A stretch of DNA of 35,003 bases, taken from CAZUVM01 sp964623885. Lineage in GTDB: Bacteria; Verrucomicrobiota; Verrucomicrobiia; Limisphaerales; UBA8199. Shown piece by piece: positions 15,042-22,995 of the stretch. Within the stretch, counting starts at the first letter, position 1. Every line of letters begins with the position of its first letter. The translations under genes and the position numbers were made by a program. A model generated the notes under the pieces. It saw only the letters and a program-made list of their open reading frames with translations. It was not told the DNA's origin and did not search any database. The stretch spans positions 1-35,003 of the forward strand of contig CAZUVM010000133.1 in the NCBI GenBank assembly GCA_964623885.1, read 5' to 3'.

Positions 15042-15985
15042 AACCCACGATCATTATGCCAGCCCCGCATTCAGAAACTCCAGTCGATGCGGCCGCCGAC
15101 CTGGCCGCGCGCATCTCGCCGGGAACGGTGCTTCATCGCAACGAGCCTTTGGGACGACGCACCACTTTGCGCGTGGGCGGCCCCGCTGATTGGTATGTCG
15201 AACCGGCCTCGGAACCTGATTTATCCGCGACTCTTGGGTTTTGTCGCGAGCGCGACCTGCCGTTTTTCATTATGGGTCGCGGTTCCAATTTGCTCGTCAA
15301 AGATCTTGGATATCGAGGTGTGGTGATCTGCCTCTCGGCGCCTTTCTTTACTCGCATTGAAATCTTCGGCACCGACATTCGCTGCGGCGCTGGAGCGAAA
15401 CTCAAAGCCGTCTCGGTTGAGGCTAAACGACACTCTTTGGCCGGGCTTGAGTTTCTCGAAGGGATACCGGGCAGTGTCGGCGGTGCCTTGCGCATGAACG
15501 CCGGGGCGATGGGCGGCGCGATCTTCGACCTGGTCCAGTCTGTGCGCCTCATGGATTCCTCGGGCCGGGCCAGGGATTGCCAACCTGGTGAACTCGAAGT
15601 GACCTATCGCAGCTGCGTCTCTTTGAAGTCACAGATTGCCTTGGGCGCCACGCTCCGCGGCCGTCCCGGCCAGCGCGAAATCATCGAGCAACGCATGCTT
15701 GAGTTCAGCCGTAAACGATGGCAGTCGCAACCCGCGGCTCCCAGCGCTGGTTGCATTTTCAAAAACCCGGCTACCGTTCCCGCCGGTAAGCTCATTGACG
15801 AGTTGGGACTTAAGGGCGCTTGCGTGGGTCACGCCCGGGTTTCGGTTGAACACGGCAACTTCATCGTGAACGACGGCGGCGCCAGGGCTCAGGATATTCT
15901 GGAGCTGATTGACCTGATTCGCGCGAAAGCCCGTGAACGGCGCGGCATCGAATTGGAGACCGAAGTGGAAATCATTGGCGAATGA
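15038..15985 (+). CDS. murB: UDP-N-acetylenolpyruvoylglucosamine reductase MurB
   Basis: MurB is an FAD enzyme that reduces UDP-GlcNAc-enolpyruvate to UDP-MurNAc with NADPH. The 315-residue protein has the FAD-domain signatures RRTTLRVGGPADWYVEP, GRGSNLLVKDLGYRGVVI, FLEGIPGSVGGALRMNAGAM and VTYRSC, then SAGCIFKNP and VEHGNFIVN with a Glu-rich C-terminus. The usual catalytic Ser of SAGSxFKNP is Cys239. Cys can act as the proton donor at this place in principle, so activity is plausible. The start overlaps the murG stop (ATGA), and its own stop overlaps the ddl start (ATGA). Confidence 0.94.
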   Translation: MKPTIIMPAPHSETPVDAAADLAARISPGTVLHRNEPLGRRTTLRVGGPADWYVEPASEPDLSATLGFCRERDLPFFIMGRGSNLLVKDLGYRGVVICLSAPFFTRIEIFGTDIRCGAGAKLKAVSVEAKRHSLAGLEFLEGIPGSVGGALRMNAGAMGGAIFDLVQSVRLMDSSGRARDCQPGELEVTYRSCVSLKSQIALGATLRGRPGQREIIEQRMLEFSRKRWQSQPAAPSAGCIFKNPATVPAGKLIDELGLKGACVGHARVSVEHGNFIVNDGGARAQDILELIDLIRAKARERRGIELETEVEIIGE

Positions 15986-16884
15986 AGCTGAACATCACCG
16001 TCATGCTGGGTGGGCCCAGCGCAGAGCGCGAAGTGTCTTTGCGCTCGGGCGGCGCGGTGGCGCAAGCGCTGCGGTCTCTCGGCCATGTCGTTTCTGAAGT
16101 CGATCCACGGCAAGACTCCTGGCAATTGCCCGCCGGCACCCAGGTTGTGTTCCTGGCTTTGCACGGGACTTACGGCGAGGACGGCACGGTTCAGCAACGG
16201 CTGGAACAAATCGGGGTGCCCTATACCGGCTGTGATCCCGAGGCCAGTCGCGTCGGCTTCGACAAGTTCCTGACCAAACAGCGCTGCGTGGCTGCTAGCG
16301 TGCCCACCGCCAAATTCGTTTTGATCGATTCGGCTGCCGCAAGTTGGCCTGCCGGCTGGAGCCCGCCCGTCGTGCTTAAGCCGGTGCGCCAGGGCTCCAG
16401 TGTCGGCTTGCAATTTGTCGAGCGCGTTGCGGATTGGACCGGCGCCCTGGCCGAGGCAATGCGGTTCGATTCACAGGTGCTGGTGGAAGAAAAGATTGCG
16501 GGCCGGGAAACCACCGCCGGAATCCTCGACGGCGAGCCGCTGCCGCTTGTGGAAGTCCGGCCCAAGGTCGGCGTTTACGATTACCGTAACAAGTATACCG
16601 CCGGGACCACGGATTATCTCTGCCCGGCTCCGCTTGACCCGGCAACCGCCACCCGCATTCAGCAATCGGCCCTGGCTGCTTTCCAGGCGATAGGCGGACG
16701 CGACTACGGCCGCGTCGATGTGATGGTCCGCCCGAACGGCGACCCCGTTGTCCTCGAAGTGAATACGCTCCCCGGAATGACCGAATTGAGTCTCTTTCCC
16801 AAAGCCGCCGGCGCCGCAGGCATTGGTTATGCCGAGCTGTGTCAACGGATGATCGATTTGGCGATGAAGCGTGCCCGCAAATGA
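15982..16884 (+). CDS. ddl: D-alanine--D-alanine ligase
   Basis: Ddl is an ATP-grasp ligase making the D-Ala-D-Ala dipeptide used by MurF. The 300-residue protein is full length: MLGGPSAEREVSLRSG at the N-terminus, ALHGTYGEDGTVQ, the ATP-binding VVLKPVRQGSSVGL, EEKIAGRETTAGIL, YDYRNKYTAG with the substrate loop, GRVDVMVRPNG and the metal-binding LEVNTLPGMTELSLFPKAA. It carries ATGA overlaps at both ends, with murB and ftsQ. In this cluster it is a separate gene and not fused to murC, unlike in chlamydiae. Confidence 0.95.
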   Translation: MKLNITVMLGGPSAEREVSLRSGGAVAQALRSLGHVVSEVDPRQDSWQLPAGTQVVFLALHGTYGEDGTVQQRLEQIGVPYTGCDPEASRVGFDKFLTKQRCVAASVPTAKFVLIDSAAASWPAGWSPPVVLKPVRQGSSVGLQFVERVADWTGALAEAMRFDSQVLVEEKIAGRETTAGILDGEPLPLVEVRPKVGVYDYRNKYTAGTTDYLCPAPLDPATATRIQQSALAAFQAIGGRDYGRVDVMVRPNGDPVVLEVNTLPGMTELSLFPKAAGAAGIGYAELCQRMIDLAMKRARK

Positions 16885-17840
16885 AAATGTGGTTTAGACG
16901 CAAACAAAAAAACCGACGTTTGGGCCGCGACTTTGTTCTCGATGTGCGCCTGCGCTCCAGCCAGATCCGCGCTGCCCGCGCCCGCATGGCCGCCGTGGCC
17001 CTGGGCGTCGTGTTCGCTACCGTGTTCGGCGTGTTCCTGGTTTGGCGTGCCGGCGAATGGGCGCTGAACCGTCTGGTTTATGAAAACAAGGCCTTTGCCA
17101 TCGAAACCATTGACATCCAAACCGACGGCATCATCGCTGCCGATCAATTGCGCCGCTGGGCGGGCATACGGCCCGGTCAGAATCTTCTAAGCCTGGATTT
17201 GGCGCGCGTGAAGCGCGATCTGGAACTGGTTTCATTTATCCGCTCGGTTTCGGTCGAGCGCGTCCTGCCTCACGCGCTTCGCATCCGGGTAACGGAGCGG
17301 ACCCCGCTGGCCCAGGTGCACGTGCCTCGGCGCCGGCCGGCCGGCGGCATCGAAAACGGCATATATGAATTGGACGACGACGGCTACGTCATGCTGCCTC
17401 TCGAACCGCGCCAGTGCTCTGCTGCCCCGGCACAACCCCCCGATTCTTTGCCGGTAATCACTATCCCCAACAGCTTGGCGGTGCAGCCCGGCCGTCCTAT
17501 TGAATCAGGCCAGGTCCGCGCTGCCCTGCAATTCCTCCTGGCTTTCGAACGCTCCCCCATGAGCGGCCGCGTTGATGTCCAGCGTATCGACACCGCCGAG
17601 CCGGAAGTCCTCGTGGTCACGAACAGCGATGGCAGCGAGATCACCTTCCGTTTAAGCGGCTTTGATAAATCTCTGGCGTATTGGCAGCGCGCTTTCGAGT
17701 ACGGTCAAAAGATCAATCGCGCCATTGGCACGCTCGATCTGGCGGTAACCAACAATCCCCCTTTGCATTGGCTGGAAGCCAGCGCCGCCCCTGTTGCCAC
17801 GCCCAAATCCCCGCGAAACTCTCGAAAAAAACATGTTTGA
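16881..17840 (+). CDS. ftsQ: FtsQ/DivIB-like cell-division protein
   Basis: FtsQ is a bitopic inner-membrane protein that links early and late division proteins. It has 319 residues from ATG 16881 (ATGA overlap with ddl): a basic cytoplasmic N-tail of about 45 residues, one transmembrane helix (about 47-65, AAVALGVVFATVFGVFLVW), and a POTRA domain starting AIETIDIQTDGIIAADQLRRWAG with LDLARVKRDLELVSFIRSVSVERVLPHALRIRVTER. The beta domain follows, to about residue 300, with a basic Ala/Pro/Lys tail. The ftsA start lies 8 bases inside its 3' end. Confidence 0.88.
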   Translation: MKMWFRRKQKNRRLGRDFVLDVRLRSSQIRAARARMAAVALGVVFATVFGVFLVWRAGEWALNRLVYENKAFAIETIDIQTDGIIAADQLRRWAGIRPGQNLLSLDLARVKRDLELVSFIRSVSVERVLPHALRIRVTERTPLAQVHVPRRRPAGGIENGIYELDDDGYVMLPLEPRQCSAAPAQPPDSLPVITIPNSLAVQPGRPIESGQVRAALQFLLAFERSPMSGRVDVQRIDTAEPEVLVVTNSDGSEITFRLSGFDKSLAYWQRAFEYGQKINRAIGTLDLAVTNNPPLHWLEASAAPVATPKSPRNSRKKHV

Positions 17841-19059
17841 ACCCTCCTCCACTATCATCGTCGGGTTGGAAACCGGCACCTCTAAGGTCTGCGCCGTCGT
17901 TGGCGAACTCAGTGCCGACGGTGCGCTGAATATCGTCGGCCTCGGTCAGGCCCGCTCCCGCGGTGTGCGTAAGGGCGAAATCACCGACGCTCCCAACGTC
18001 GAAGAGGATATCCGCCATGCTATCGTTGAAGCTGAGCAAATGGCCGATGTCGAAATCCGCAGCGTTTACCTCGGCGTCACCGGCGGGCATTTGCGCGGAT
18101 TCAACAACCGCGGCGTGCACCCGATCGTTTCAGCCGACCGGGAAATCTCCGAAGAGGATGTCCAGGACGTAATCAAAAATGCCCGAACCATTAATCTCCC
18201 GGCGCAAAATCACGTCATCCACGCGATCCGCCAGCACTTCCTCGTGGACGGTCAGGACGGCATTACCAATCCTGTCGGCATGCTCGGGGCCCGCGTGGAA
18301 GTCGATGTGCACGTTGTCCACGGCAACCTGAACCGCCTCCAAAACGCGATTCGCACCGTCAAAGGTTTGCAGATCGAAGTCGACGATATCGTCTTTAACG
18401 GCCTCGCTTCCTCGCTCGCCTTGCTGACCAACGAACAAAAGGAACTCGGTTCTGTGGTGATCGATATCGGCGGCGGCACCACCGAATACGTCGTTTACTG
18501 CAATGGCATCATTAAACACACCGGTGTGCTCGCCGTCGGCGGTGACCACGTTTCCAACGACTTGGCTTATGGATTGAAGGTGCCTCTCAGCCGGGCCGAA
18601 CAGCTCAAGCTCGAGCACGGTTCGGCGTTGCTCGAACCGCAAGTTGCCGGCCAGACGCTTACGATTTCCAATGAGCTGGGCCTGCCCCTCAAAACCCTGA
18701 GCCTGGAAAACCTGCGCCGGATCATGTGCCTCCGCCTCGAAGAAATCTTTCAGCTCATTCTGCAGGACCTCGAACAGGCTGATGCGCTGAATTATTTGCG
18801 TTCCGGCGTTTTCCTCTGCGGTGGCGGAGCGCGCATCCCGCAAATCGCCAAGCTGGCGGAACAGGTCCTCCAGATGCCCGTGTCCCTGGGCAAAACCAAT
18901 TCCATCAGCGGCCTGCGCTCCGCCTTGGATCAGCCGGAGTTCGCCACCGCCATCGGCCTGGTCAAGTTCGGGTCCTTCCAGCAACGCAAACGCGCCGCCA
19001 AAGCTTCCCTGGCCGACGGCATCAAATCCACCCTCGGCCAATTCTTCAAAAGAGGCTAG
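17833..19059 (+). CDS. ftsA: Cell division protein FtsA (actin-like)
   Basis: FtsA tethers FtsZ to the membrane. It has 408 residues from ATG 17833, overlapping ftsQ by 8 bases. Actin-fold motifs are the phosphate-1 block IIVGLETGTSKVCAVVGEL, the 1C-domain region, phosphate-2 VVIDIGGGTTEYVVY, and the adenosine motif FLCGGGARIPQIAKLAEQVL. The C-terminus ends in an amphipathic helix (IKSTLGQFFKRG), the expected membrane-targeting sequence. It is followed after 10 bases by the divergent ftsZ, whose C-terminal FtsA-binding peptide is intact. Confidence 0.95.
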   Translation: MFEPSSTIIVGLETGTSKVCAVVGELSADGALNIVGLGQARSRGVRKGEITDAPNVEEDIRHAIVEAEQMADVEIRSVYLGVTGGHLRGFNNRGVHPIVSADREISEEDVQDVIKNARTINLPAQNHVIHAIRQHFLVDGQDGITNPVGMLGARVEVDVHVVHGNLNRLQNAIRTVKGLQIEVDDIVFNGLASSLALLTNEQKELGSVVIDIGGGTTEYVVYCNGIIKHTGVLAVGGDHVSNDLAYGLKVPLSRAEQLKLEHGSALLEPQVAGQTLTISNELGLPLKTLSLENLRRIMCLRLEEIFQLILQDLEQADALNYLRSGVFLCGGGARIPQIAKLAEQVLQMPVSLGKTNSISGLRSALDQPEFATAIGLVKFGSFQQRKRAAKASLADGIKSTLGQFFKRG

Positions 19060-19069
19060 CTCATTGCTT

Positions 19070-20353
19070 ATGGACAATGTTGATTCTTCATCCTCTCCCG
19101 AGCCGCTCACCGTAAAGGTCATCGGCCTCGGCAACACCGGCGTTCGGGTCCTCGAATTATTGCTAGGCGACCATTGGCCACCTGACGCCTTTGCCGTCAT
19201 CAATACCGACCCGGAGTCGCTGGCCGTTTCGCGCGCGGCCAATAAGGTCCATCTTGAGACCAGCTTGCTCCGCGGCCTGGGCTCGGGTGGCGATCCCGAG
19301 CGCGCGCGCGCTCTGGCCGAAGAACACGCCGCGGATATCAAGTCGCTCTGCGAAGGCGCCGCGGTGGTTTTTGTTATCGCCGGCTTGGGCGGCGGCGCTG
19401 GCACCGGCAGCGCCCCCGTCGTGGCCCGGCTCGCCCGCGAATCCGGCGCCCTCGCCCTTGCTTTCGTGCTGACACCTTTCGATTGTGAAGGCAACCGCCG
19501 CCAGCAATTGGCCGAGCAGGGCTTGGCCGATCTGCGCGAAGCCGCCGACGCCGTGATCTGCCAGCGCAACCAGTCCGTCTTCAAATTGATTGATGAGAAC
19601 ACCAGCGTGATCGAGACGTTCAAGCTGACCAATTCCCTCCTCGCGGACGTTGTGCGCGGCTTGTGGCGCTTGCTCCACCATAGCGGTTTGCTCGATGTCC
19701 CCTTTGCCCAGCTCTGCGAGCAACTCCGGGACGCGCACACTGAAAACGCGTTCGCCGTGGCCGAGGCCCTCGGCCCAACCCGCTCCCGCGACGTCGTCGA
19801 TAAGCTGCTGGCCCATCCCATGCTCGATGGCGGCGATGTGCTCGCGGAATCGGATTCCGTCCTGGTCAGCATCCTGGGCGGCTCCGATTTGACCATGGCC
19901 GAAGTGAACCGCTTGATGGAACAACTCAACGCCAAATGTCCCCACACCCAAATCACTTTGGGCGCCGCCATCGACGAACATTTTGCCGAACGCCTGGCGG
20001 TCACCGTCATAGCTGCGCGCAGGACCGCGGAGGCCCCTGCCGCGCGCGGGATCGCGCCTGGCGCCGCCGAAGATCTCCAAACGCAGCTACTGCGCGGCAC
20101 GACTCCAGCACGACCCGAATCCAGATTTGTGCCGCCTGCTCCCACGCTGCCGCCCGAAAAAATGGCCCAGCTATTGGCCCGGCAAGGGAAGGGGAGCTCG
20201 CGCGGACGTAAGCCCGCGCCCAAGCTCCGCCAAACCCAGCTTCCCCTGGAAATCATTTCCAAAGGCCGCTTTGATAAAAGCGAACCCACCATCCACAAAG
20301 GCGAAGACCTGGATGTCCCAACCTACATCCGCCGCGGCGTCGCTTTGAACTGA
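19070..20353 (+). CDS. ftsZ: Divergent FtsZ lacking T7-loop catalytic aspartates
   Basis: FtsZ is the tubulin-like GTPase of the division ring. It has 427 residues from ATG 19070. Conserved elements are VINTD (T2), RGLGSGGDPERA, GLGGGAGTGSAP at 105-116, TPFDCEGNRR with the GTP-contacting Glu and Arg, and the C-terminal peptide LDVPTYIRR at 414-422 after a linker of about 90 residues. The nucleotide loop T1 reads GLGNTG instead of GVGGGGGN, and the GGGTGTG signature has Ala110 for Thr. In the T7 loop, NxDFAD becomes DVPFAQ (209-214), so both catalytic aspartates (E. coli D209, D212) are Pro211 and Gln214. GTP hydrolysis by head-to-tail contact is therefore doubtful. A separate canonical FtsZ elsewhere cannot be excluded. 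Confidence 0.88.
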   Translation: MDNVDSSSSPEPLTVKVIGLGNTGVRVLELLLGDHWPPDAFAVINTDPESLAVSRAANKVHLETSLLRGLGSGGDPERARALAEEHAADIKSLCEGAAVVFVIAGLGGGAGTGSAPVVARLARESGALALAFVLTPFDCEGNRRQQLAEQGLADLREAADAVICQRNQSVFKLIDENTSVIETFKLTNSLLADVVRGLWRLLHHSGLLDVPFAQLCEQLRDAHTENAFAVAEALGPTRSRDVVDKLLAHPMLDGGDVLAESDSVLVSILGGSDLTMAEVNRLMEQLNAKCPHTQITLGAAIDEHFAERLAVTVIAARRTAEAPAARGIAPGAAEDLQTQLLRGTTPARPESRFVPPAPTLPPEKMAQLLARQGKGSSRGRKPAPKLRQTQLPLEIISKGRFDKSEPTIHKGEDLDVPTYIRRGVALN

Positions 20354-20706
20354 ACAGAGCGAAGGCGGGTACCCGGCTTGCCCGGATCATTCGTCGCTTC
20401 GACCGCACCGGGACGCCGTCCAGTCGTCCCCCATCCAACTTCTTCTCTTTTTTCCTTCTTTCGGGTCCTCGGATTTCGCCCTTCGGATTCTAGGTAAGAG
20501 GTGCCGTCTGGTTTGGATTTGTCGAGCTTGCCCAGGTTTGGGTACTGCAACGGGCAAGCGGAATCAGAGCGGCACCAAAACACATTACCGCCGATCAAAA
20601 CAATGAGTCAAACGAGCGCCGAACCGTACTTTCCCTAGGAAAAGGTTACAGGAAATCGATGCCGGGTTTTTTGCCATTAGCCCGTACGCTTCACCGGCAA
20701 CTGCCT
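20354..20706. other. Gene-free stretch after ftsZ
   Basis: No credible gene is seen. There is a pyrimidine-rich segment near 20438-20460 and a nested double hairpin at 20500-20576 (listed separately). I see no classic hairpin plus T-run terminator directly after ftsZ. Confidence 0.5.
20500..20576. ncRNA. Nested two-stem structured element
   Basis: An outer stem GGTGCCG (20500-20506) pairs with CGGCACC (20570-20576). An inner stem GCTTGCCC (20526-20533) pairs perfectly with GGGCAAGC (20552-20559). Two perfect nested stems in 77 bases look like a small RNA or a transcript-end structure. All pairs are Watson-Crick, so the strand cannot be told. Confidence 0.35.
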
Positions 20707-20934
20707 TCAGTGTCTCGGTCGGCCGGGCAAAAGAGACGAGGCAACGTCGTAGCAATCGGAAGGTTTTTCCCCCATGATCAAAACCATGTCCACGACTTCG
20801 GAGATCCCGTGCTTCTGGCACGCCACCAGGGCATCGTGCACGTCTGAAAAATCCTCGGCCAATGGAAAATCGCCCCAGTTCCCGTCAGCCGTTAAATAGG
20901 CACGGGTTGCGCGGTTCCGTATTAGCCGTTTCAA
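20707..20934 (-). CDS. Small conserved-looking hypothetical protein
   Basis: A 75-residue product, starting at TTG 20934. The sequence has a balanced, protein-like composition: MKRLIRNRATRAYLTADGNW, then a helical segment (FSDVHDALVACQKHGISEV) and a hydrophobic strand (VVDMVLIMGEK). It resembles short proteins of unknown function I associate with PVC bacteria (RLIRxxxTxxYL start, W-containing turn), but I cannot name a family. It lies alone on the minus strand between ftsZ and the next plus gene. No clear ribosome-binding site is seen, so the exact start is uncertain. Confidence 0.55.
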   Translation of the reverse strand: MKRLIRNRATRAYLTADGNWGDFPLAEDFSDVHDALVACQKHGISEVVDMVLIMGEKPSDCYDVASSLLPGRPRH

Positions 20935-21034
20935 GGAATTGAAGAACTTATAGCATGCATTTGTGAAATTGTCACGTAATGGGCATGTGAATTATTTTTA
21001 TCGCACCTTTGCGCCGTCACGCTAAATTTAACTC

Positions 21035-21670
21035 ATGTTGAACCGTCGGTGGCGGCCTGCGCTTTATTGCTCCTTGGCGGTGTTGGCGATCTGGGGATTG
21101 GCACTCACCGGCTATTCCATTGCCAAACACGCGCGCGTCACCGCAGACAAGGTGAAGGCGTATGCGCAATCAACGCGCCTCAATGAGTTAACCGGCGAAG
21201 CTCGCGCTCGCGCTATTCGCCGCCTGGCCGACATGCTGAACGCATTGTCCATCGAAGAACGCCGTAAAGCCCGCCTCGAGCGCATCACCTGGAACTGGCT
21301 CGACCAGATGACCGAGGAGGAGAAGGCTGAGTTCATTGATGCCACCATGCCGACCGGTTTCAAACAAATGCTGGCTTCATTCGAGCAACTGCCCCAGGAC
21401 CAGCGTCGCCGCGCCATCGATGATTCCCTGCGTCGGCTCCGGGATGCCCAGGCCAGGTTGCAAGGCGATGGCGATTCCTCGGGTACCAATTCGCCCGCGG
21501 GCACTAATGGACCACCCGTGCTCAGCCCTGAATTGCAGGCGAAAATTCGCACCATCGGTTTGAAGACTTTCTATACCGAGAGTTCCGCCCAAACCAAGGC
21601 CGAGCTGGCGCCGGTCCTTGAGGAACTGCAGCGCGTGATGGAAAGCGGCCGGCCGTTTCGTGAACGGTGA
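21035..21670 (+). CDS. Membrane-anchored hypothetical protein
   Basis: This 211-residue protein has a short basic N-tail and one transmembrane helix (about residues 9-28, LYCSLAVLAIWGLALTGYSI). A long, highly charged helical domain follows, rich in Arg, Glu, Ala and Leu (about 35-145, e.g. IRRLADMLNALSIEERRKAR). Then come a Gly/Ser/Thr/Pro linker and a final helix ending ELQRVMESGRPFRER. No enzyme motif is seen. It is predicted to be an inner-membrane protein with an extracytoplasmic helical domain. The stop overlaps the GTG of the following prepilin-like gene (GTGA at 21667-21670), suggesting coupling and a related envelope role. Confidence 0.8.
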   Translation: MLNRRWRPALYCSLAVLAIWGLALTGYSIAKHARVTADKVKAYAQSTRLNELTGEARARAIRRLADMLNALSIEERRKARLERITWNWLDQMTEEEKAEFIDATMPTGFKQMLASFEQLPQDQRRRAIDDSLRRLRDAQARLQGDGDSSGTNSPAGTNGPPVLSPELQAKIRTIGLKTFYTESSAQTKAELAPVLEELQRVMESGRPFRER

Positions 21671-22398
21671 ACACGCCTCTGCTGAGCGACTGTTTGGAAA
21701 ATGCTGCGGAGCGCGAGCGGTCCCCGCTCGCAGCGGTCGGAATGAGCGCGTGCCCGGAGACTACGGCTGGGAACCGGTCGCATTCCGGCTCAGCGCCAGC
21801 ATTTTCACAACACGCTCGGACTCAAAATGTCGAGATTAGCCAGATCGGCCGGCCAGCCCGCACACGCGCGAATGCTTTTACGCTGATTGAATTGTTGGTC
21901 GTTCTTGCCGTTATCAGTGTGCTCACGGCTTTGCTGCTGCCCGCTCTGGGCCGCGCCAAAGAGTCCGGCCGCGCAACCGCCTGCCTTGGCAACCTTCACC
22001 AAATCGGCCTCTCGCTCCAGCTCTATACCCAGGATAACCATAATCACCTTCCCGTGATGCAGGACCGGAGTTTGACCACCACCAACGATGTGCCGGCTCC
22101 CGACCAGGTCCTCTCCAACTATCTCGGCAATCCGAACGTTCTGCGCTGCCCCTCCGATCGGCAGGAAGTGTTTGAGACCACCGGCAGCAGCTATGCCTGG
22201 AACAACCTCGTCAATGGGCAGGACGCCGATCATCTCAAGATTCTGCAAATGGACTTCGCTCCCGTCCAAATCCCCCTGATGTTCGACAAAGAAAAATTCC
22301 ACATCGCCCGTGGTCCGGCCAAGGCGCAGAATTTTCTCTACGCAGATGGACACTTGAAAAACCTCCTCGCGATCGAAGGCACCGTCAGGCCCCAGTGA
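21667..22398 (+). CDS. Prepilin-like protein with repeat-derived N-terminal leader
   Basis: A type IV pilin/type II secretion pseudopilin-like protein with the N-terminal methylation helix FTLIELLVVLAVISVLTALLLPAL and the C-terminal FLYADGH motif common in Verrucomicrobia and Planctomycetes. From GTG 21667 (GTGA overlap with the upstream gene) it has 243 residues, but FTLIEL begins only near residue 71, instead of 10-20. Residues about 10-48 are encoded by a dispersed palindromic element (21693-21810). No start codon lies between 21742 (ATG) and the FTLIEL block in this frame, so the element must be at least partly translated. The residue before Phe is Ala rather than the usual Gly of the prepilin peptidase site. 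Confidence 0.8.
   Translation: MNTPLLSDCLENAAERERSPLAAVGMSACPETTAGNRSHSGSAPAFSQHARTQNVEISQIGRPARTRANAFTLIELLVVLAVISVLTALLLPALGRAKESGRATACLGNLHQIGLSLQLYTQDNHNHLPVMQDRSLTTTNDVPAPDQVLSNYLGNPNVLRCPSDRQEVFETTGSSYAWNNLVNGQDADHLKILQMDFAPVQIPLMFDKEKFHIARGPAKAQNFLYADGHLKNLLAIEGTVRPQ
21693..21810 (+). repeat. Palindromic dispersed element (TTTGGAAAATGCTG ends), copy A
   Basis: The element begins TTTGGAAAATGCTG and ends CAGCATTTTC, giving terminal inverted repeats. It shares a core AGCGGTCCCCGCTCGCAGCG and other blocks with 25178-25293, in the same orientation. At 118 bp it is the size of a small MITE-like or REP-type element. It lies inside the 5' part of the prepilin-like gene and is read through in frame. 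Confidence 0.75.
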
Positions 22399-22401
22399 TT
22401 A

Positions 22402-22953
22402 CTAGAACTTCGGCTCTTTGCCGGTTTCCAGCATCCGCGCCACATTATTCAGGCCCAGGGCTATATCTTGCGCCTCTTCCCGCGTGGCATCGGGCGTGAA
22501 CGTTAACACGCCGTTCGTAATAATATTGGAGATCAAGGGAGCGGCCAGCCAGCGACCCGCGTTGAGCTTCTTCTCGGACGGCTTTTCGAACTGACTAAAA
22601 ATGGCGATGTGTCGGCCGCGAGCGTTCGCGGTAAACTCCTCTAATAACCATGTTCCTTGCCGGTCAAACTGGAATTGCAGGGCGAAGCCCCCCATGACGT
22701 CGATGACTTTTGCTTCCTTAACGGCTGAGCCGTTCAGGAACGCTTCCTTGTCAATAGTCATTTTGATTTCCGGATCGCGGTGCACGGTTACCGTTTCGCT
22801 GTGGCCGGTCGGGTCGGGGTGGACCTCCTGATGCAACCGCAGTGTGGCCAATATTTTTTTCTCCTCGGATTTTTCGGTCTTGCAGCCCCCGAACAGCACC
22901 AGCGCCGCTAGGCATGCCAAATAGAAGTTGAAAGCCTGCCTATGAATCTTCAT
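22402..22953 (-). CDS. Lipoprotein with SecD P1-head-like domain
   Basis: This 183-residue predicted lipoprotein has a signal peptide (MKIHRQAFNFYLACLAALVL) ending in the lipobox FGGC, Cys24. After a charged linker, the segment from about residue 75 (NGSAVKEAKVIDVMGG…FALQFQFDRQGTWLLEEFTA) to about 175 (LAAPLISNIITNGVLTF…TREEAQDIALGLNN) resembles the periplasmic P1-head subdomain of SecD, with the typical aP-x-I and eeA-x-x-la-x-x-L features. SecD's membrane domain is absent. It is a stand-alone lipoprotein version, convergent with the prepilin-like gene (3-base gap). Role unknown; envelope localisation is likely. Confidence 0.75.
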   Translation of the reverse strand: MKIHRQAFNFYLACLAALVLFGGCKTEKSEEKKILATLRLHQEVHPDPTGHSETVTVHRDPEIKMTIDKEAFLNGSAVKEAKVIDVMGGFALQFQFDRQGTWLLEEFTANARGRHIAIFSQFEKPSEKKLNAGRWLAAPLISNIITNGVLTFTPDATREEAQDIALGLNNVARMLETGKEPKF

Positions 22954-22995
22954 AGTGCGAAAACAAATCGAATCGCGCTAACAAAGTAAAGAAGT

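Noticed and set aside
15743..15769. MurB Cys for catalytic Ser as a loss-of-function sign
   Set aside because: Cys is chemically competent as a proton donor and I believe occurs in other MurB proteins, so it is noted in the annotation but not treated as a finding.
18130..20298. 722-codon open frame on the minus strand opposite ftsA and ftsZ
   Set aside because: It is antisense to two well-supported genes. Its translation is low-complexity Ser/Arg/Ala-rich with no domain, a typical GC-rich shadow frame.
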